Part shown: positions 8,108-16,593 of the stretch, piece by piece
Position numbering within the stretch: the first letter of the stretch is position 1
How the letters are laid out: every line of letters starts with the position of its first letter
Origin: Jiella soli
GTDB lineage: Bacteria > Pseudomonadota > Alphaproteobacteria > Rhizobiales > Rhizobiaceae
Length of the DNA stretch: 64,000 nucleotides
Direction of reading: 5' to 3'
NCBI RefSeq assembly: GCF_020615385.1
Contig: NZ_JAJAVB010000002.1
Location: forward strand, 298,265 to 362,264
Notes under the pieces: generated by a model
Database searches by the model: none
Seen by the model: the letters and a program-made list of their open reading frames with translations, nothing else
What the model was told of the DNA's origin: nothing
Translations under genes and position numbers: made by a program

Positions 8108-8514
8108 AACGGCACCTCCGGCGTCTGCGCCCGGGCGATGTCGGACATGGCCTCGCGGAAGCCCTCGACAGCTTCCTCGATCAGCGCGCGCACCTGAGCC
8201 TCGGTCAGTTCGGCGAGCGGGGTGGCCCAGCCGATCTCGTCCATCAGCAGCGCCACGCGCTTCATGGTGGCGGTGATCGCGGCGCGCTCTTCCTCGGTCA
8301 GGTCAACCATGGTGAGACGCTCCCGCGCCAAGCGCGTCCAGAAGGACTGGCAGGGCATCGAGCAGAACCAGACCGAGGGCCGGGGTCGCTTCGACCGGTG
8401 CGGATCGAACCAGCCAAAACCACGGGTGGGTTGCCGGCAGACAGCACAGAGCGTTCCACGCGGATGCCAGAGCCGCCGCCGGTCCTCGGCCGTGATGGGG
8501 GTTGAGGGTGCCAT
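8104..8514 (-). CDS. DUF6511 domain protein
   Basis: The protein has 136 residues. The N-terminal 60 residues hold a cysteine pair CAVCRQP and a second cysteine pair around FCSMPCQSFW, which suggests a small zinc-binding domain. The rest is helical. The arrangement fits DUF6511 proteins of alphaproteobacterial prophages. The function is unknown. The stop overlaps the nuclease start by four bases, and the gene starts only three bases after the helicase stop. Confidence 0.7.
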   Translation of the reverse strand: MAPSTPITAEDRRRLWHPRGTLCAVCRQPTRGFGWFDPHRSKRPRPSVWFCSMPCQSFWTRLARERLTMVDLTEEERAAITATMKRVALLMDEIGWATPLAELTEAQVRALIEEAVEGFREAMSDIARAQTPEVPF

Positions 8515-8517
8515 GGG

Positions 8518-10206
8518 TCATGCCGCCCTCCGTTCGGGCCGGGCGGCCCTGTCGATCAGCTGGCGGATGGCCCGCTTGTTGAAGCCGAAGGTCATCAGCG
8601 CGGAGGCGCGGTAGCGCGTCAGGCCGAAGTCATGGCGGCACTCGGCCGGCAGGTACTGAAGCTGCTTCTCGGTCGGCGGCTGGCGGAGCCAGGAACGGGT
8701 CTTGAAGGCGCTCTCGTCGGTCTCGTGCGTGTTCAGCCAGTCGTCGGCCTGCGCGAGGCAGACCGTGCGCTCGCCGACGCCCAGCAGATGCGGGCGTTCG
8801 CCCTTCGCGCCGCCGATGGCGTACCAGACCCCGTCCAGCCAGAAGATGCCGCCCCAAGCGGCGAAGCCCGTGGCCATCAGCGCGTCGTCCGTGCCGTAGA
8901 GGTCGACCCACGCGAAGCTGGAGCGCTTCAGCAGGTCGATCTCGGTCATCATGAAGCCCGAGAGCGGCGCGGCACCGCTGCCTTCACCGACCTGTTCATC
9001 TTCGCGCGGGAAAGCCTCACCGCAGAGCGGGCATTCGGTGGCGGCCAGCGGGATCTCCGCCTCGCAGGCCGGGCAGGTCTTGGTCGGCGCTTCGCCGGTC
9101 TCGGTCTTGCCGTCGAGATCGACATCCTGTTCCAGCGTGCCGTGGATCAGGCTGGAGGTGCCGAAATCCAGAACGACGCAGTCGGTCTTCACGATGCCGG
9201 GATGTTCCTCGGGGTCGACGGTGCGCAGGCCGCGCCCGACCATCTGGATCATTGTGGACTTGTACGAGCTGGGGCGAAGCAGCACGACGCAGGAGGTGGG
9301 CGGATGGTCCCAGCCCTCGGTCAGCACCGCCACGTTGACGACGACGCGGATGCTGCCCGCCGCGTAGTCGGCGAGGATCGCCTTGCGGGTCTCGGCGGCC
9401 AGATCGCCGTGGATCAGCGCGGCGGAAACGCCAGCTGCCCTGAACGCGTCGGTGACATGCTCGGCATGGGCGACGGTGGAGCAGAACACCACGGTCTGAC
9501 GGTCGCCCGCCTTTTCCTTCCAGTGCCGGATCACCTCGTCGGTGACGGGGGCGCGGTCCATGATGCCCGCCACTTCCGACATGTCGAAATCCGACATCGT
9601 CTTGCGGACCGAGCGCAGCTCGTCCTGTACGCCCACGTCGATGACGAAGGTGCGCGGCGGCACCAGGTGGCCGGAAGCGATCAGCTCGCCCAGACGCACC
9701 TGGTCGGCGACATTGTCGAAAACCTCGCGCAGGCCCTTCTTGTCGCCCCGGTTCGGCGTCGCCGTGACCCCGAAAATGCGGGCGTCGGGATTGGCCTCGC
9801 GCACCCGGTCGATGATGCGGCGGTAGCTGTCGGCGACGGCATGGTGCGCCTCGTCGACAACCAGCAGGTCGAGGCGCGGCATGTCGGCCAGATTCGATGC
9901 CCGCGCCAGCGTCGGCACCATGGCGAAGGCGACCTGGCCGTTCCAGGATTTCTCGGTGGCGTCGATCACCGAGGTAGCGACGCCCGGCACCACGCGCTGA
10001 AACTTGGCGCGGTTCTGGGCTGTCAGCTCGTCGCGATGGGCGAGCACGCAGGCCTTCGCACCGTCGCCGATCATCTCGCCGGTGACCGCCGAGAGCATGA
10101 TGGTCTTGCCCGCACCGGTGGGCGCCACGCCCAGCGTGTTGCCGCGGGAGGCGAGCGCAGCCACGCTGCGCTCGACGAAGGTCTTCTGGCGAGGGCGCAG
10201 GCGCAT
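8518..10206 (-). CDS. Superfamily 2 DEAD/DEAH-box helicase
   Basis: The 562-residue protein has Walker A APTGAGKT at about 28-35, the DEAH box LLVVDEAHHAV, motif III VTATPNR and motif VI QMVGRGLR. A four-cysteine zinc ribbon (CPACEAEIP then CPLCGE) follows near residue 385, and a C-terminal domain of about 170 residues is probably specific to phage helicases. It should unwind or remodel DNA during phage replication or recombination. The start at 10206 has a purine run GGGGGGA upstream. Confidence 0.88.
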   Translation of the reverse strand: MRLRPRQKTFVERSVAALASRGNTLGVAPTGAGKTIMLSAVTGEMIGDGAKACVLAHRDELTAQNRAKFQRVVPGVATSVIDATEKSWNGQVAFAMVPTLARASNLADMPRLDLLVVDEAHHAVADSYRRIIDRVREANPDARIFGVTATPNRGDKKGLREVFDNVADQVRLGELIASGHLVPPRTFVIDVGVQDELRSVRKTMSDFDMSEVAGIMDRAPVTDEVIRHWKEKAGDRQTVVFCSTVAHAEHVTDAFRAAGVSAALIHGDLAAETRKAILADYAAGSIRVVVNVAVLTEGWDHPPTSCVVLLRPSSYKSTMIQMVGRGLRTVDPEEHPGIVKTDCVVLDFGTSSLIHGTLEQDVDLDGKTETGEAPTKTCPACEAEIPLAATECPLCGEAFPREDEQVGEGSGAAPLSGFMMTEIDLLKRSSFAWVDLYGTDDALMATGFAAWGGIFWLDGVWYAIGGAKGERPHLLGVGERTVCLAQADDWLNTHETDESAFKTRSWLRQPPTEKQLQYLPAECRHDFGLTRYRASALMTFGFNKRAIRQLIDRAARPERRAA

Positions 10207-10219
10207 GGCCGGTCCCCCC

Positions 10220-10840
10220 TTACTGCGCCCAGCTCGGCCGACCGGCGGCGCTGGGGGCGGACGCGGGCTGGCTGGGCTGGGTGGCCGTGTTGTGCTGCGC
10301 GGCGTGGCCCTGCGCCGGGGCGGCCGAGACCTGCGGCGCGACCGTGCCCATCAGCGCGGCGTAGTCGCGGTGATCGGGCGTGACGGCAGCGCGGATCTCG
10401 TTCTTGTCTTCGCCGTTGGTGTCGGTGCCGATGTCGATGCGGGCGGCGAACTCGACGCCGTCGAGATCACCGAAGCCGTTGATGCGGCGGCGGGCCTGCG
10501 CCTCGGGCGAGTTGTCCTTGTCGGACACGCCGCGCGCCGAGTTAAGGATGCCGCGGATCAGGCCGCGCCCCATGTTCGCCCAGTCCGGGCCCTTCGGGCT
10601 GTAGAGGCCGATCAGCGACCAAACCTTGCGCCGGGCATAGGGCCCCTCGAGCACCGTGTATTCGGCGTCGAGATAGACGGCGCCGGTGGCGGCGCGGCGC
10701 GCCCAGCCGCCGGTCCAGCCCTGCGACGGGTCGTCGAAGCCGCCGGGGCGGAGCGTCAGGCGCACCTTGGCGAGCGTGCCCTTGGGGATGACGTTGGTGT
10801 TCGATTGCGCGGAGTTGAAGTCGTTCCAGGGTCCGGACAT
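10220..10840 (-). CDS. Conserved phage protein, probable SSB-like partner of the downstream recombination ATPase
   Basis: The 206-residue product begins MSGPWNDFNSAQSN and carries a beta-rich central part (about 20-140, with VWSLIGLYSPKGPDW) and an Ala/Gln/Pro-rich tail ending SWAQ. Position and layout (a beta barrel plus disordered tail next to a Sak4-like ATPase) suggest a single-strand-binding function similar to DUF669 proteins. No diagnostic motif proves this. The ATG at 10840 was chosen because the upstream extension reads a different composition and has no ribosome site. Confidence 0.6.
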   Translation of the reverse strand: MSGPWNDFNSAQSNTNVIPKGTLAKVRLTLRPGGFDDPSQGWTGGWARRAATGAVYLDAEYTVLEGPYARRKVWSLIGLYSPKGPDWANMGRGLIRGILNSARGVSDKDNSPEAQARRRINGFGDLDGVEFAARIDIGTDTNGEDKNEIRAAVTPDHRDYAALMGTVAPQVSAAPAQGHAAQHNTATQPSQPASAPSAAGRPSWAQ

Positions 10841-10942
10841 TGCGCGGCTCCTTATCTGTTGCAGGATGGGACGCGCAGCGGCGTCAGAAGGGAAAAGCCA
10901 CCCCGGCGACCGCATCGGGACACCGGGCGTGGCGAGAGGCGC

Positions 10943-11818
10943 TCAGCCATGGTCGGGCTCCTGCGCGGGGGCGGGTTCGGCCGGGGTCACCGGCGGCCAG
11001 GTCAGGCGTTCGGAGACCGGCGCTGCGGGGCGCTGGATCTTCTCCATCAGCCGACCGAGATGCGGGGCCTCGACCATGTCGAGGCGGCCCGAGCGGTCCT
11101 TGGCTGGAAAGCCCCAGGGGTTCAGCGTCTGGCAGACGAAGGCGCGCTGCGGCTGGCCGTCCGGGTCCGGGATGTCGGCCATGGTGATGACCTGATCGAC
11201 GATCCCCGGCAGCTCGAGCCCGGTCTTCGAGCCGTCGATTTGCGGCTGGAAGACCTTGCGGTTGAAGTCGTCGAGCCGCTCGTCGAGGATGCCGACGAAC
11301 CAGACATGCTTGCCGCGCGTGTGCTGCAGATGGGTCAGCCAGCCGATCATCTCGCGGCCGTGCAGCCCATAGGCGCCACGGATGTCGGGCTTGCCGGTCT
11401 TCTCGGAGAACGCCTCGGGCTGGCCGCGGCACCACTGGAAGCAGAGCCGCCCGGCAACGGTGATCGAGTCGATGAAGACGGTCTCGTACTTCCCGATCAC
11501 CGTGGGATCGCCGTAGCGGCCGCAGACCTCGTCGAAATGCGCCTGGCTGTAGGGCTGGTCCTCGCGCAGCGCCGGGTTCGGCCCGCCGATGAACACCGCG
11601 AAGTCGCGGCATTCCTTCCAGGTGCGGGGCCGGAGCGTGTCGATCTCCAGCCCCTCGACCGCCAGGTCGCCAGCCTCGAGATCGAGGAAGAGCGTGGTCG
11701 AAGCGTTCAGCGTCCACAGCAGGCTGGTCTTGCCGATGCCCGATCTTCCGAAGATGCAGCCCTTGATACCCTTGCGCTGCGCGAGCCGCTCGTCAGCGCT
11801 GATGATCGGGAGGGCCAT
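10943..11818 (-). CDS. AAA_24 / Sak4-like recombination ATPase
   Basis: The protein has 291 residues. The Walker A motif GRSGIGKTSL lies at about 24-33, and a Walker B-like strand YETVFIDSI occurs near residue 115. It is a compact RecA-core ATPase of the AAA_24 type, as in phage Sak4 annealing or recombination factors. The C-terminal tail is Pro/Glu-rich. The ATG shares one base with the stop of the upstream small gene (TGATG), which supports this start over a GTG one codon earlier. Confidence 0.75.
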   Translation of the reverse strand: MALPIISADERLAQRKGIKGCIFGRSGIGKTSLLWTLNASTTLFLDLEAGDLAVEGLEIDTLRPRTWKECRDFAVFIGGPNPALREDQPYSQAHFDEVCGRYGDPTVIGKYETVFIDSITVAGRLCFQWCRGQPEAFSEKTGKPDIRGAYGLHGREMIGWLTHLQHTRGKHVWFVGILDERLDDFNRKVFQPQIDGSKTGLELPGIVDQVITMADIPDPDGQPQRAFVCQTLNPWGFPAKDRSGRLDMVEAPHLGRLMEKIQRPAAPVSERLTWPPVTPAEPAPAQEPDHG

Positions 11819-12114
11819 CACCGGCTCTCACGCTTGATGACCGTCGCGACTGCACGGTCGGCACCTATTCCTCCAGCCTCGCGGGCGAGCTTGTAGAGAC
11901 GCTGGAGCGCGTTCGATCGCCGATATGCGGCCATGCTCTCCCGTTCCGAAGCGACGATCGCGAAGGCGATGTCGTCGAGGGTCGCGACGGCAAGCGGCAT
12001 CGGGACCCCAGCTTCGTGATCGGGATGCTGCGGCGCGCAGATCGTTTCGGGCAGGTCTTCGAGGCTGTAGTGCGCCTTGCGAAGAAGGGTTAGATCGTCG
12101 GGCTGGTCGGGCAT
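11818..12114 (-). CDS. Small hypothetical prophage protein
   Basis: The 98-residue protein begins MPDQPDDLTLLRKAHYSLED. The start at 12114 follows GGAGAAACAAC, a clear ribosome binding site, and was preferred over an upstream ATG without one. A helical C-terminal half (about 50-85) has a basic end IKRESR. It shares its last base with the ATPase start and is therefore probably co-translated. I do not recognise a family. Confidence 0.6.
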   Translation of the reverse strand: MPDQPDDLTLLRKAHYSLEDLPETICAPQHPDHEAGVPMPLAVATLDDIAFAIVASERESMAAYRRSNALQRLYKLAREAGGIGADRAVATVIKRESR

Positions 12115-12153
12115 GTTGTTTCTCCGTGAGATGAGGCGGGCGAGGATGTGCAT

Positions 12154-12513
12154 TCAGGCGGCCTCCGGCTGGGTCAGCAGGCTGGACAAAGGAATCGGGT
12201 TGGTGCGGGGCTTCGGTCTTGCGATCGCGACATAGGCGAACCGGTTCGGCCCGAGACGCCGCTGAACGAGATGGACGAGCTTTGCATCGGACGCGCGGCG
12301 GGTAGCCGCTGCGAGCGCGGAAAGCCGCCGTCGGTCGGTTTCCTGGAGCCGCGACATCACTGCCGCCGCGTCTACGCTCAGGAAACCAGCATGGTATTCG
12401 AACTGCTCACCGGGCGACGCCTGGCCGATCCAGACGCAGAACTCGAGGTCGGTGAATGCGCGCTGAACGCGGGCGGGAACAACGCCCTTGGCGGGCATGA
12501 GGAGCATCTTCAT
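12154..12513 (-). CDS. Hypothetical prophage protein
   Basis: The 119-residue protein begins MKMLLMPAKGVVPARVQRAF. It contains a hydrophobic strand FEYHAGFLSVDAAAV and a basic stretch RRLSALAAATRRASDAKLV. There is no recognised domain. It sits between the sigma-like gene and the small 98-residue gene and reads in the same direction, so it is probably part of the early operon. A weak AGAGG precedes the ATG. Confidence 0.5.
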   Translation of the reverse strand: MKMLLMPAKGVVPARVQRAFTDLEFCVWIGQASPGEQFEYHAGFLSVDAAAVMSRLQETDRRRLSALAAATRRASDAKLVHLVQRRLGPNRFAYVAIARPKPRTNPIPLSSLLTQPEAA

Positions 12514-12526
12514 GACCTGCCTCTAC

Positions 12527-13120
12527 TCACGACGCTTCCAGGACGTCCCACCGGCCGCCGATCCCGCGCATGGCGAGATCGAGCTTCAGTCGAGCGAGGC
12601 GGCGATAGAGGGCGGAACGAGAAATGCCGTCACGGCCGATCAGGTCAGCGACGGCGCAATGACCCAGTGCGGCGCAGAGCCCGCGGGCATCCTCAGGAAG
12701 CGCGCCGAGAGCCTGGGCCAGGTCGTGGCGGAGATCGGCAAGCTCGTAAGTGCAGCGATCCTGCCCAAGCCATGCCGCTAGGCTGTCGCTTTCGGCAAGA
12801 ATGCAGCCAAGTGGTTCGGTGGCGTCGGCGATAGGCACATCGAGCGAGAGAACAGCGCCACCTTGCGCCTGTCGCTGCCGGTGTGTCCGCATCGCTATCC
12901 GCGAGGACTGATTGCGCAGGACGATGTTGGCGAAGGCGCCAATGCTGCCTCGGCTGGCATCAAAACCGCGGATACGGCAGATCAGATCGACGAGCAGGTC
13001 CTGGCGGAGATCGTCAAGCTCAGCAGGCGGTAGCCGCAGCTTGCGATGAAGGCGGCGCGCAGCTCCGTCTGCCTCGTTGATCAGCTTCGAGAGATCGGTC
13101 CTGGGGATCGGGGGAAACAT
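12527..13120 (-). CDS. Sigma-70-like factor of the prophage region
   Basis: The protein has 197 residues. Residues about 28-75 look like sigma region 2 (ELDDLRQDLLVDLICRIRGF, then RGSIGAFANIVLRNQSSRIA). The C-terminal end resembles region 4 with a helix-turn-helix (IGRDGISRSALYRRLARLKL). It is shorter than housekeeping sigma factors and lacks region 1. It heads the minus-strand replication operon, so it could drive phage genes, but this is inference. The ATG at 13120 has an AGG about 11 bases upstream. Confidence 0.65.
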   Translation of the reverse strand: MFPPIPRTDLSKLINEADGAARRLHRKLRLPPAELDDLRQDLLVDLICRIRGFDASRGSIGAFANIVLRNQSSRIAMRTHRQRQAQGGAVLSLDVPIADATEPLGCILAESDSLAAWLGQDRCTYELADLRHDLAQALGALPEDARGLCAALGHCAVADLIGRDGISRSALYRRLARLKLDLAMRGIGGRWDVLEAS

Positions 13121-13309
13121 CGGTCAGCGCCTCGGTCATCGTTCGTGATGTCCGCAGGTTGCCGATGCGCCGGCCAGCTAAGGTGGGCACGACGTGGGGA
13201 TAACGTGTGCGAAGCGTGGGCGCCGGCACGTGATCACAATGAGCTTCCTGCGGTCGGCCGAAATCAATCGGCAGCACAGGTGTGGATTCGCAGAGGGGCG
13301 TTGCGCAGC

Positions 13310-14023
13310 TTATTTCGTCTGCAACGGCCGCCAGGCGATGTCTCTGAGAGCCCGCATCTGACCGTTCTCGTCGAACCAGTTCGATACCCGCGCGATCTCG
13401 TCGTCGAACTCACCATCGGGGAACCAGCGCATGACGGTGGTCGGAGAGACTTTCAGGATCTTGGCAAGCATTCTGAAGCTTGGATCAATTCCCCGTGCCT
13501 TGAGCTGACCACCCACAATGATTGCCGACCATCGCTTCTGGTGGGCAGCGGACGCCTGTTCGTATTCAAGGTTGGAGCCCCCCAGGCGCTCGCGGACCAG
13601 TACAATAAGATCCCTTGGCATGTAGAGCTCGTCGGTCCAGCTCAGGGAATCCAGCATGCACGCGATCAGCCAACTGATCAGCTTGTCAGGGATGGCCAAA
13701 CCGCGTCTCGCAAGGTGAGTCTGACCGGATCGGGCGAGATTCCGAGCCTCAATCATCCTTTCCATGATCTGCAAGGACAACTCGCTTATCGCCTTAGGAT
13801 CTGAATCCAAGACAGCTGCAACCATCTGAGGGTCGAAGCCGAACTTTCTAAGCTCAGGCTCCATGAACAACAGTTGATCCATCCCACCGACGACAGACAC
13901 CTCGATTTCGGCGTCGGGGTTCTCGCGCCTAAGCTTTACATAATGCTCAATGCTCGGATCGTGCTTGTAGGCTTGGCTAACGGCATTGTAGCCACCACCC
14001 TCGACAGTACCGTAGTCGGCCAC
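13310..14023 (-). CDS. Unknown protein with C-terminal HTH-like segment (third gene of uncharacterised operon)
   Basis: The protein has 237 residues. A GTG start at 14023 was chosen because a strong AGGAGG lies six bases before it. The middle is helical (about 75-160). A C-terminal segment MLAKILKVSPTTVMRWF looks like a helix-turn-helix. I recognise no family. It is the last of three genes read together with the zinc-ribbon/winged-helix gene (14054-15034) and the 415-residue gene (14994-16241), separated from the former by 30 bases. It may bind DNA. Confidence 0.6.
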   Translation of the reverse strand: MADYGTVEGGGYNAVSQAYKHDPSIEHYVKLRRENPDAEIEVSVVGGMDQLLFMEPELRKFGFDPQMVAAVLDSDPKAISELSLQIMERMIEARNLARSGQTHLARRGLAIPDKLISWLIACMLDSLSWTDELYMPRDLIVLVRERLGGSNLEYEQASAAHQKRWSAIIVGGQLKARGIDPSFRMLAKILKVSPTTVMRWFPDGEFDDEIARVSNWFDENGQMRALRDIAWRPLQTK

Positions 14024-14053
14024 GTTTCCCTCCTGCCGCACCTACCGCGGCGA

Positions 14054-15034
14054 CTACTCTATCAGTTGAATTTCCTCCGGAGGCAGTGCCAGCCGGTAGC
14101 CATTCGGACTCCGTCGATTCTCAATGAGTGCGCGTGCGGCCGTAGCATCCCGGCTTCCGAGAGCCAGCGCGTCGCGAAGCGCGCGTACGGGCTCGCGCAC
14201 CTGCGACGCAATCTTGTGTATGTTTGCCCCCCAGATGTGCGCCTCGATCACACGGTTCTCGACTATGGCGGGCGATTTCAATGCGTGTTCCGAAAGGAAG
14301 ACCAGCAGCTGAAACTCTTGATCAGAAAGAGTCTTAGGCATTCCATCGAGAGATACGGTCCTGGCGGTACGACGAATTACGAGCCGGGGCGCCGAGCTTG
14401 GTCGCAACTGCAGTTTAGCCTGATCGATGGCGAATCCAGGTGCATCTCCGTCGCAAGAAATACAGTCCGACACACCGATAAAATGAAGCCCTGCGTCGAC
14501 CAAACGCGCCAAGTCACCCGCGGTCATCGCCGGAGCGATCACCGTAACCGCCGATGACCGCGCGACTGAAAGCATCAGGCCGATCATTCCCGGCTGGAAT
14601 ACCGCATCCGCCGAAAGCGCGAGAAACAGCGCCCTCTGGTTCAATGCCTGACCCAGATGCCAAACACATGCGGCGACCGGCGACGGCTCGTCGCCGAATC
14701 CAGATGCAGCAGCGATTTCGCGAACCAGCGCGGGAAGACAAATTCGAAAGCTGCGCAGCTCGTCATCGCTGAGAACGAAGTCGCTGCGCCGGTCCATCGG
14801 GCAAACGGCGACATCGCGCCCATTGACCTGTTGGACGGGCCGCGAGTCGAGACCGCAATCACAAGCCGAGCAGACATCCCATTCCGTTGCCGGCGCCTGC
14901 TCGATCAGGACGCCACGATCGAGCAGCCGTTCAAAATCGTGCCCGGCATGACGAGCAGCCTGTCGGCCCCAAAGTATCGCGGGATCGCCCGCCTCACTCA
15001 GCCGCAACAGCAGCCTGGAAAGCGTCTCGGTCAT
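14054..15034 (-). CDS. Zinc-ribbon plus winged-helix protein of unknown role (second gene of operon)
   Basis: The protein has 326 residues. A probable zinc ribbon is formed by C55, C58, C60 and C78 (CSACDCG then VCPMD). A helical middle region follows. The C-terminal domain (about 225-300) resembles the OmpR/PhoB winged helix (MPKTLSDQEFQLLVFLSEHA). No receiver domain is present. The start lies 41 bases inside the end of the upstream 415-residue gene, so the two are probably translated together. A DNA-binding regulator or sensor is likely; the real role is unknown. Confidence 0.65.
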   Translation of the reverse strand: MTETLSRLLLRLSEAGDPAILWGRQAARHAGHDFERLLDRGVLIEQAPATEWDVCSACDCGLDSRPVQQVNGRDVAVCPMDRRSDFVLSDDELRSFRICLPALVREIAAASGFGDEPSPVAACVWHLGQALNQRALFLALSADAVFQPGMIGLMLSVARSSAVTVIAPAMTAGDLARLVDAGLHFIGVSDCISCDGDAPGFAIDQAKLQLRPSSAPRLVIRRTARTVSLDGMPKTLSDQEFQLLVFLSEHALKSPAIVENRVIEAHIWGANIHKIASQVREPVRALRDALALGSRDATAARALIENRRSPNGYRLALPPEEIQLIE

Positions 15035-16241
15035 TGAGGAGCCCGTTGCGGCGAAGAAGTGTCATGATCCGGCCCTCGAACTGCTGACGCTTGAACATGG
15101 CATGGGCTGGGGGCTTCAGCTTGACGATCACCTTCTTCGCCGACTTCCCGCCGGTCGCGAAATGAACGCGGAAGGCGATGTGATTGATGCGCCAATCCGA
15201 GCCGAGACGTGTCCCGCGCATCATCTCGCCCAAACGCATGAGCGCATTGTCGCGGCCGTCGCGCGCAACGTAGGAATAGAAAGTCCGCGTCTCGCCGGTC
15301 TTCGGATCGGCGCCGACGCGGTCAACTTGGACTTCGGTGATCTGAACGCGATGAATGCCCGGATCGAAGTCATGGTTGAAGGCGAAGCCGAAACCAGTGC
15401 GCTGTACCGGGTCAAGCGTGTAGAGGTTCTGCGCATCGTCGCCCGCGAAGAATCCGGGTTTGCTCAAAATCTTGTCGGCGAAAAGCTCCGCGAGATCGGC
15501 GCGGCGGGCTTTTGCCACGCCACCGATCTTCAACAGGCCCGTCGCGGAATTGTAGGACAGTACCGCATGTTCGGCGGCGCGGAAGCTGATCACACGCTTC
15601 TTGTCCTTGTGCAGGACATCGGTCGTCGTGATCGGCGAACCATGCTCAATTACGAGGACGAGCTCGTCGGCATCGTCATACCAGCCGGCGCGGCAATGAT
15701 TGCTGCGGAGATCCTGTTCGAACATCGCAGCAGCCGCGGTTTCAAACTCACCCTTTGCGCTATCATGCGTAACAGCCTCGACACCTTCGTCGCGGCCCAC
15801 AAACTCGGCAAGCGACGTCCGCGCCATGAGCGCCATCATGTCCGAGGCGGCATTGAATACATCGGGGTGGTCGAGGAAAACCCGCAGGGCGACGTGCTTG
15901 GGATCCTGGTGAGCCTCGGGCTCAGCACCACTCGCTTCAGAATTCAGACGTGTCCCGAGCCGCGCGGCCTGTTGAAGAATAAGGTCTAGCCCCGCCGCGT
16001 TGCCGAGCTCCGCGATGCGATGCAGGTCGGCGACTAGCCCTTCCGGATATTGGTCCTCTGGCCCCGCGAAGAAATCCTGGACGGCGCTCCGCGCAGCCTC
16101 CTGCGATGCCGCATCCCTGAAGATACCCAAATCCAGCCCATCGAGCGCATCGCGGTGGCGCTCAAACAGGCGGCTCAGCAAGCCGAGATCAGCTGTCCGC
16201 GTGAACTTGGGGTTCACGAACTTCTTCAGGTTCTTGGCCAC
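14994..16241 (-). CDS. Uncharacterised 415-residue protein (first gene of operon)
   Basis: The start is GTG at 16241 with GGAGGG five bases upstream. The N-terminal 140 residues are helical and charged. The C-terminal half is mixed alpha/beta with YNSATGLLKIGG near residue 230 and a basic stretch KSAKKVIVKLKPPAHAMFKR near residue 375. No Walker, nuclease, HEPN or membrane signature is visible. I do not recognise the family. It leads an operon with two further unknown genes, between the prophage module and a serine recombinase cassette, a place where defence or regulatory cargo is common. Confidence 0.65.
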   Translation of the reverse strand: MAKNLKKFVNPKFTRTADLGLLSRLFERHRDALDGLDLGIFRDAASQEAARSAVQDFFAGPEDQYPEGLVADLHRIAELGNAAGLDLILQQAARLGTRLNSEASGAEPEAHQDPKHVALRVFLDHPDVFNAASDMMALMARTSLAEFVGRDEGVEAVTHDSAKGEFETAAAAMFEQDLRSNHCRAGWYDDADELVLVIEHGSPITTTDVLHKDKKRVISFRAAEHAVLSYNSATGLLKIGGVAKARRADLAELFADKILSKPGFFAGDDAQNLYTLDPVQRTGFGFAFNHDFDPGIHRVQITEVQVDRVGADPKTGETRTFYSYVARDGRDNALMRLGEMMRGTRLGSDWRINHIAFRVHFATGGKSAKKVIVKLKPPAHAMFKRQQFEGRIMTLLRRNGLLNDRDAFQAAVAAE

Positions 16242-16275
16242 TCCGTCCCTCCATCATCGCCTCACGGTTGTTCAT

Positions 16276-16295
16276 CTTACGTTCTCTAGCGTAAG
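16276..16295. promoter_or_regulatory. Inverted repeat upstream of the unknown operon (candidate operator)
   Basis: A dyad CTTACG (16276-16281) and CGTAAG (16290-16295) with an eight-base spacer lies 34 bases upstream of the GTG of the first operon gene and in the intergenic region shared with the divergent recombinase cassette. It would suit a dimeric winged-helix or HTH regulator such as the one encoded in this operon. Confidence 0.4.
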
Positions 16296-16389
16296 TGCCC
16301 GCCTGAGTCGAATCCCATGCTCTTCTGCTGGGACAGTTTGTGGAAGTCGTGAGTAGGGGAAAGGGCGATCGAAATGGAAAGCTATCGCC

Positions 16390-16593
16390 TTGAAACGCCC
16401 CAATCCTCTCCCGCCCGAGCTGATGACGCCCGCCGAACGCCGCACCGAATTGTGCGGCCTGCTTGCGCTCGGGCTGACTCGGCTGCGTATGCCGGAGCGG
16501 CGCGAAGTATCTGACGATACTGGAGAACGTTGCCTACACTATCCGCCCGACCAATGCCGTCATGCAACTCCAACTCACCGGAGAAATGCATGA
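16390..16593 (+). CDS. Small conserved protein of serine recombinase cassette
   Basis: The 67-residue product begins at a TTG (16390) and reads KRPNPLPPELMTPAERRTEL, a pattern I know from small genes directly before DUF2924 and serine recombinase genes in alphaproteobacteria. It has a helical N-terminus and an unstructured C-terminus. The stop overlaps the DUF2924 start by ATGA, which supports the frame. The function is unknown; a role linked to the recombinase is inferred from constant neighbourhood. Confidence 0.55.
   Translation: MKRPNPLPPELMTPAERRTELCGLLALGLTRLRMPERREVSDDTGERCLHYPPDQCRHATPTHRRNA

Noticed and set aside
13020-13277. 85-residue frame overlapping the sigma-like gene start
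   Set aside because: It overlaps the sigma-like gene on the same strand in another frame and has no family resemblance.
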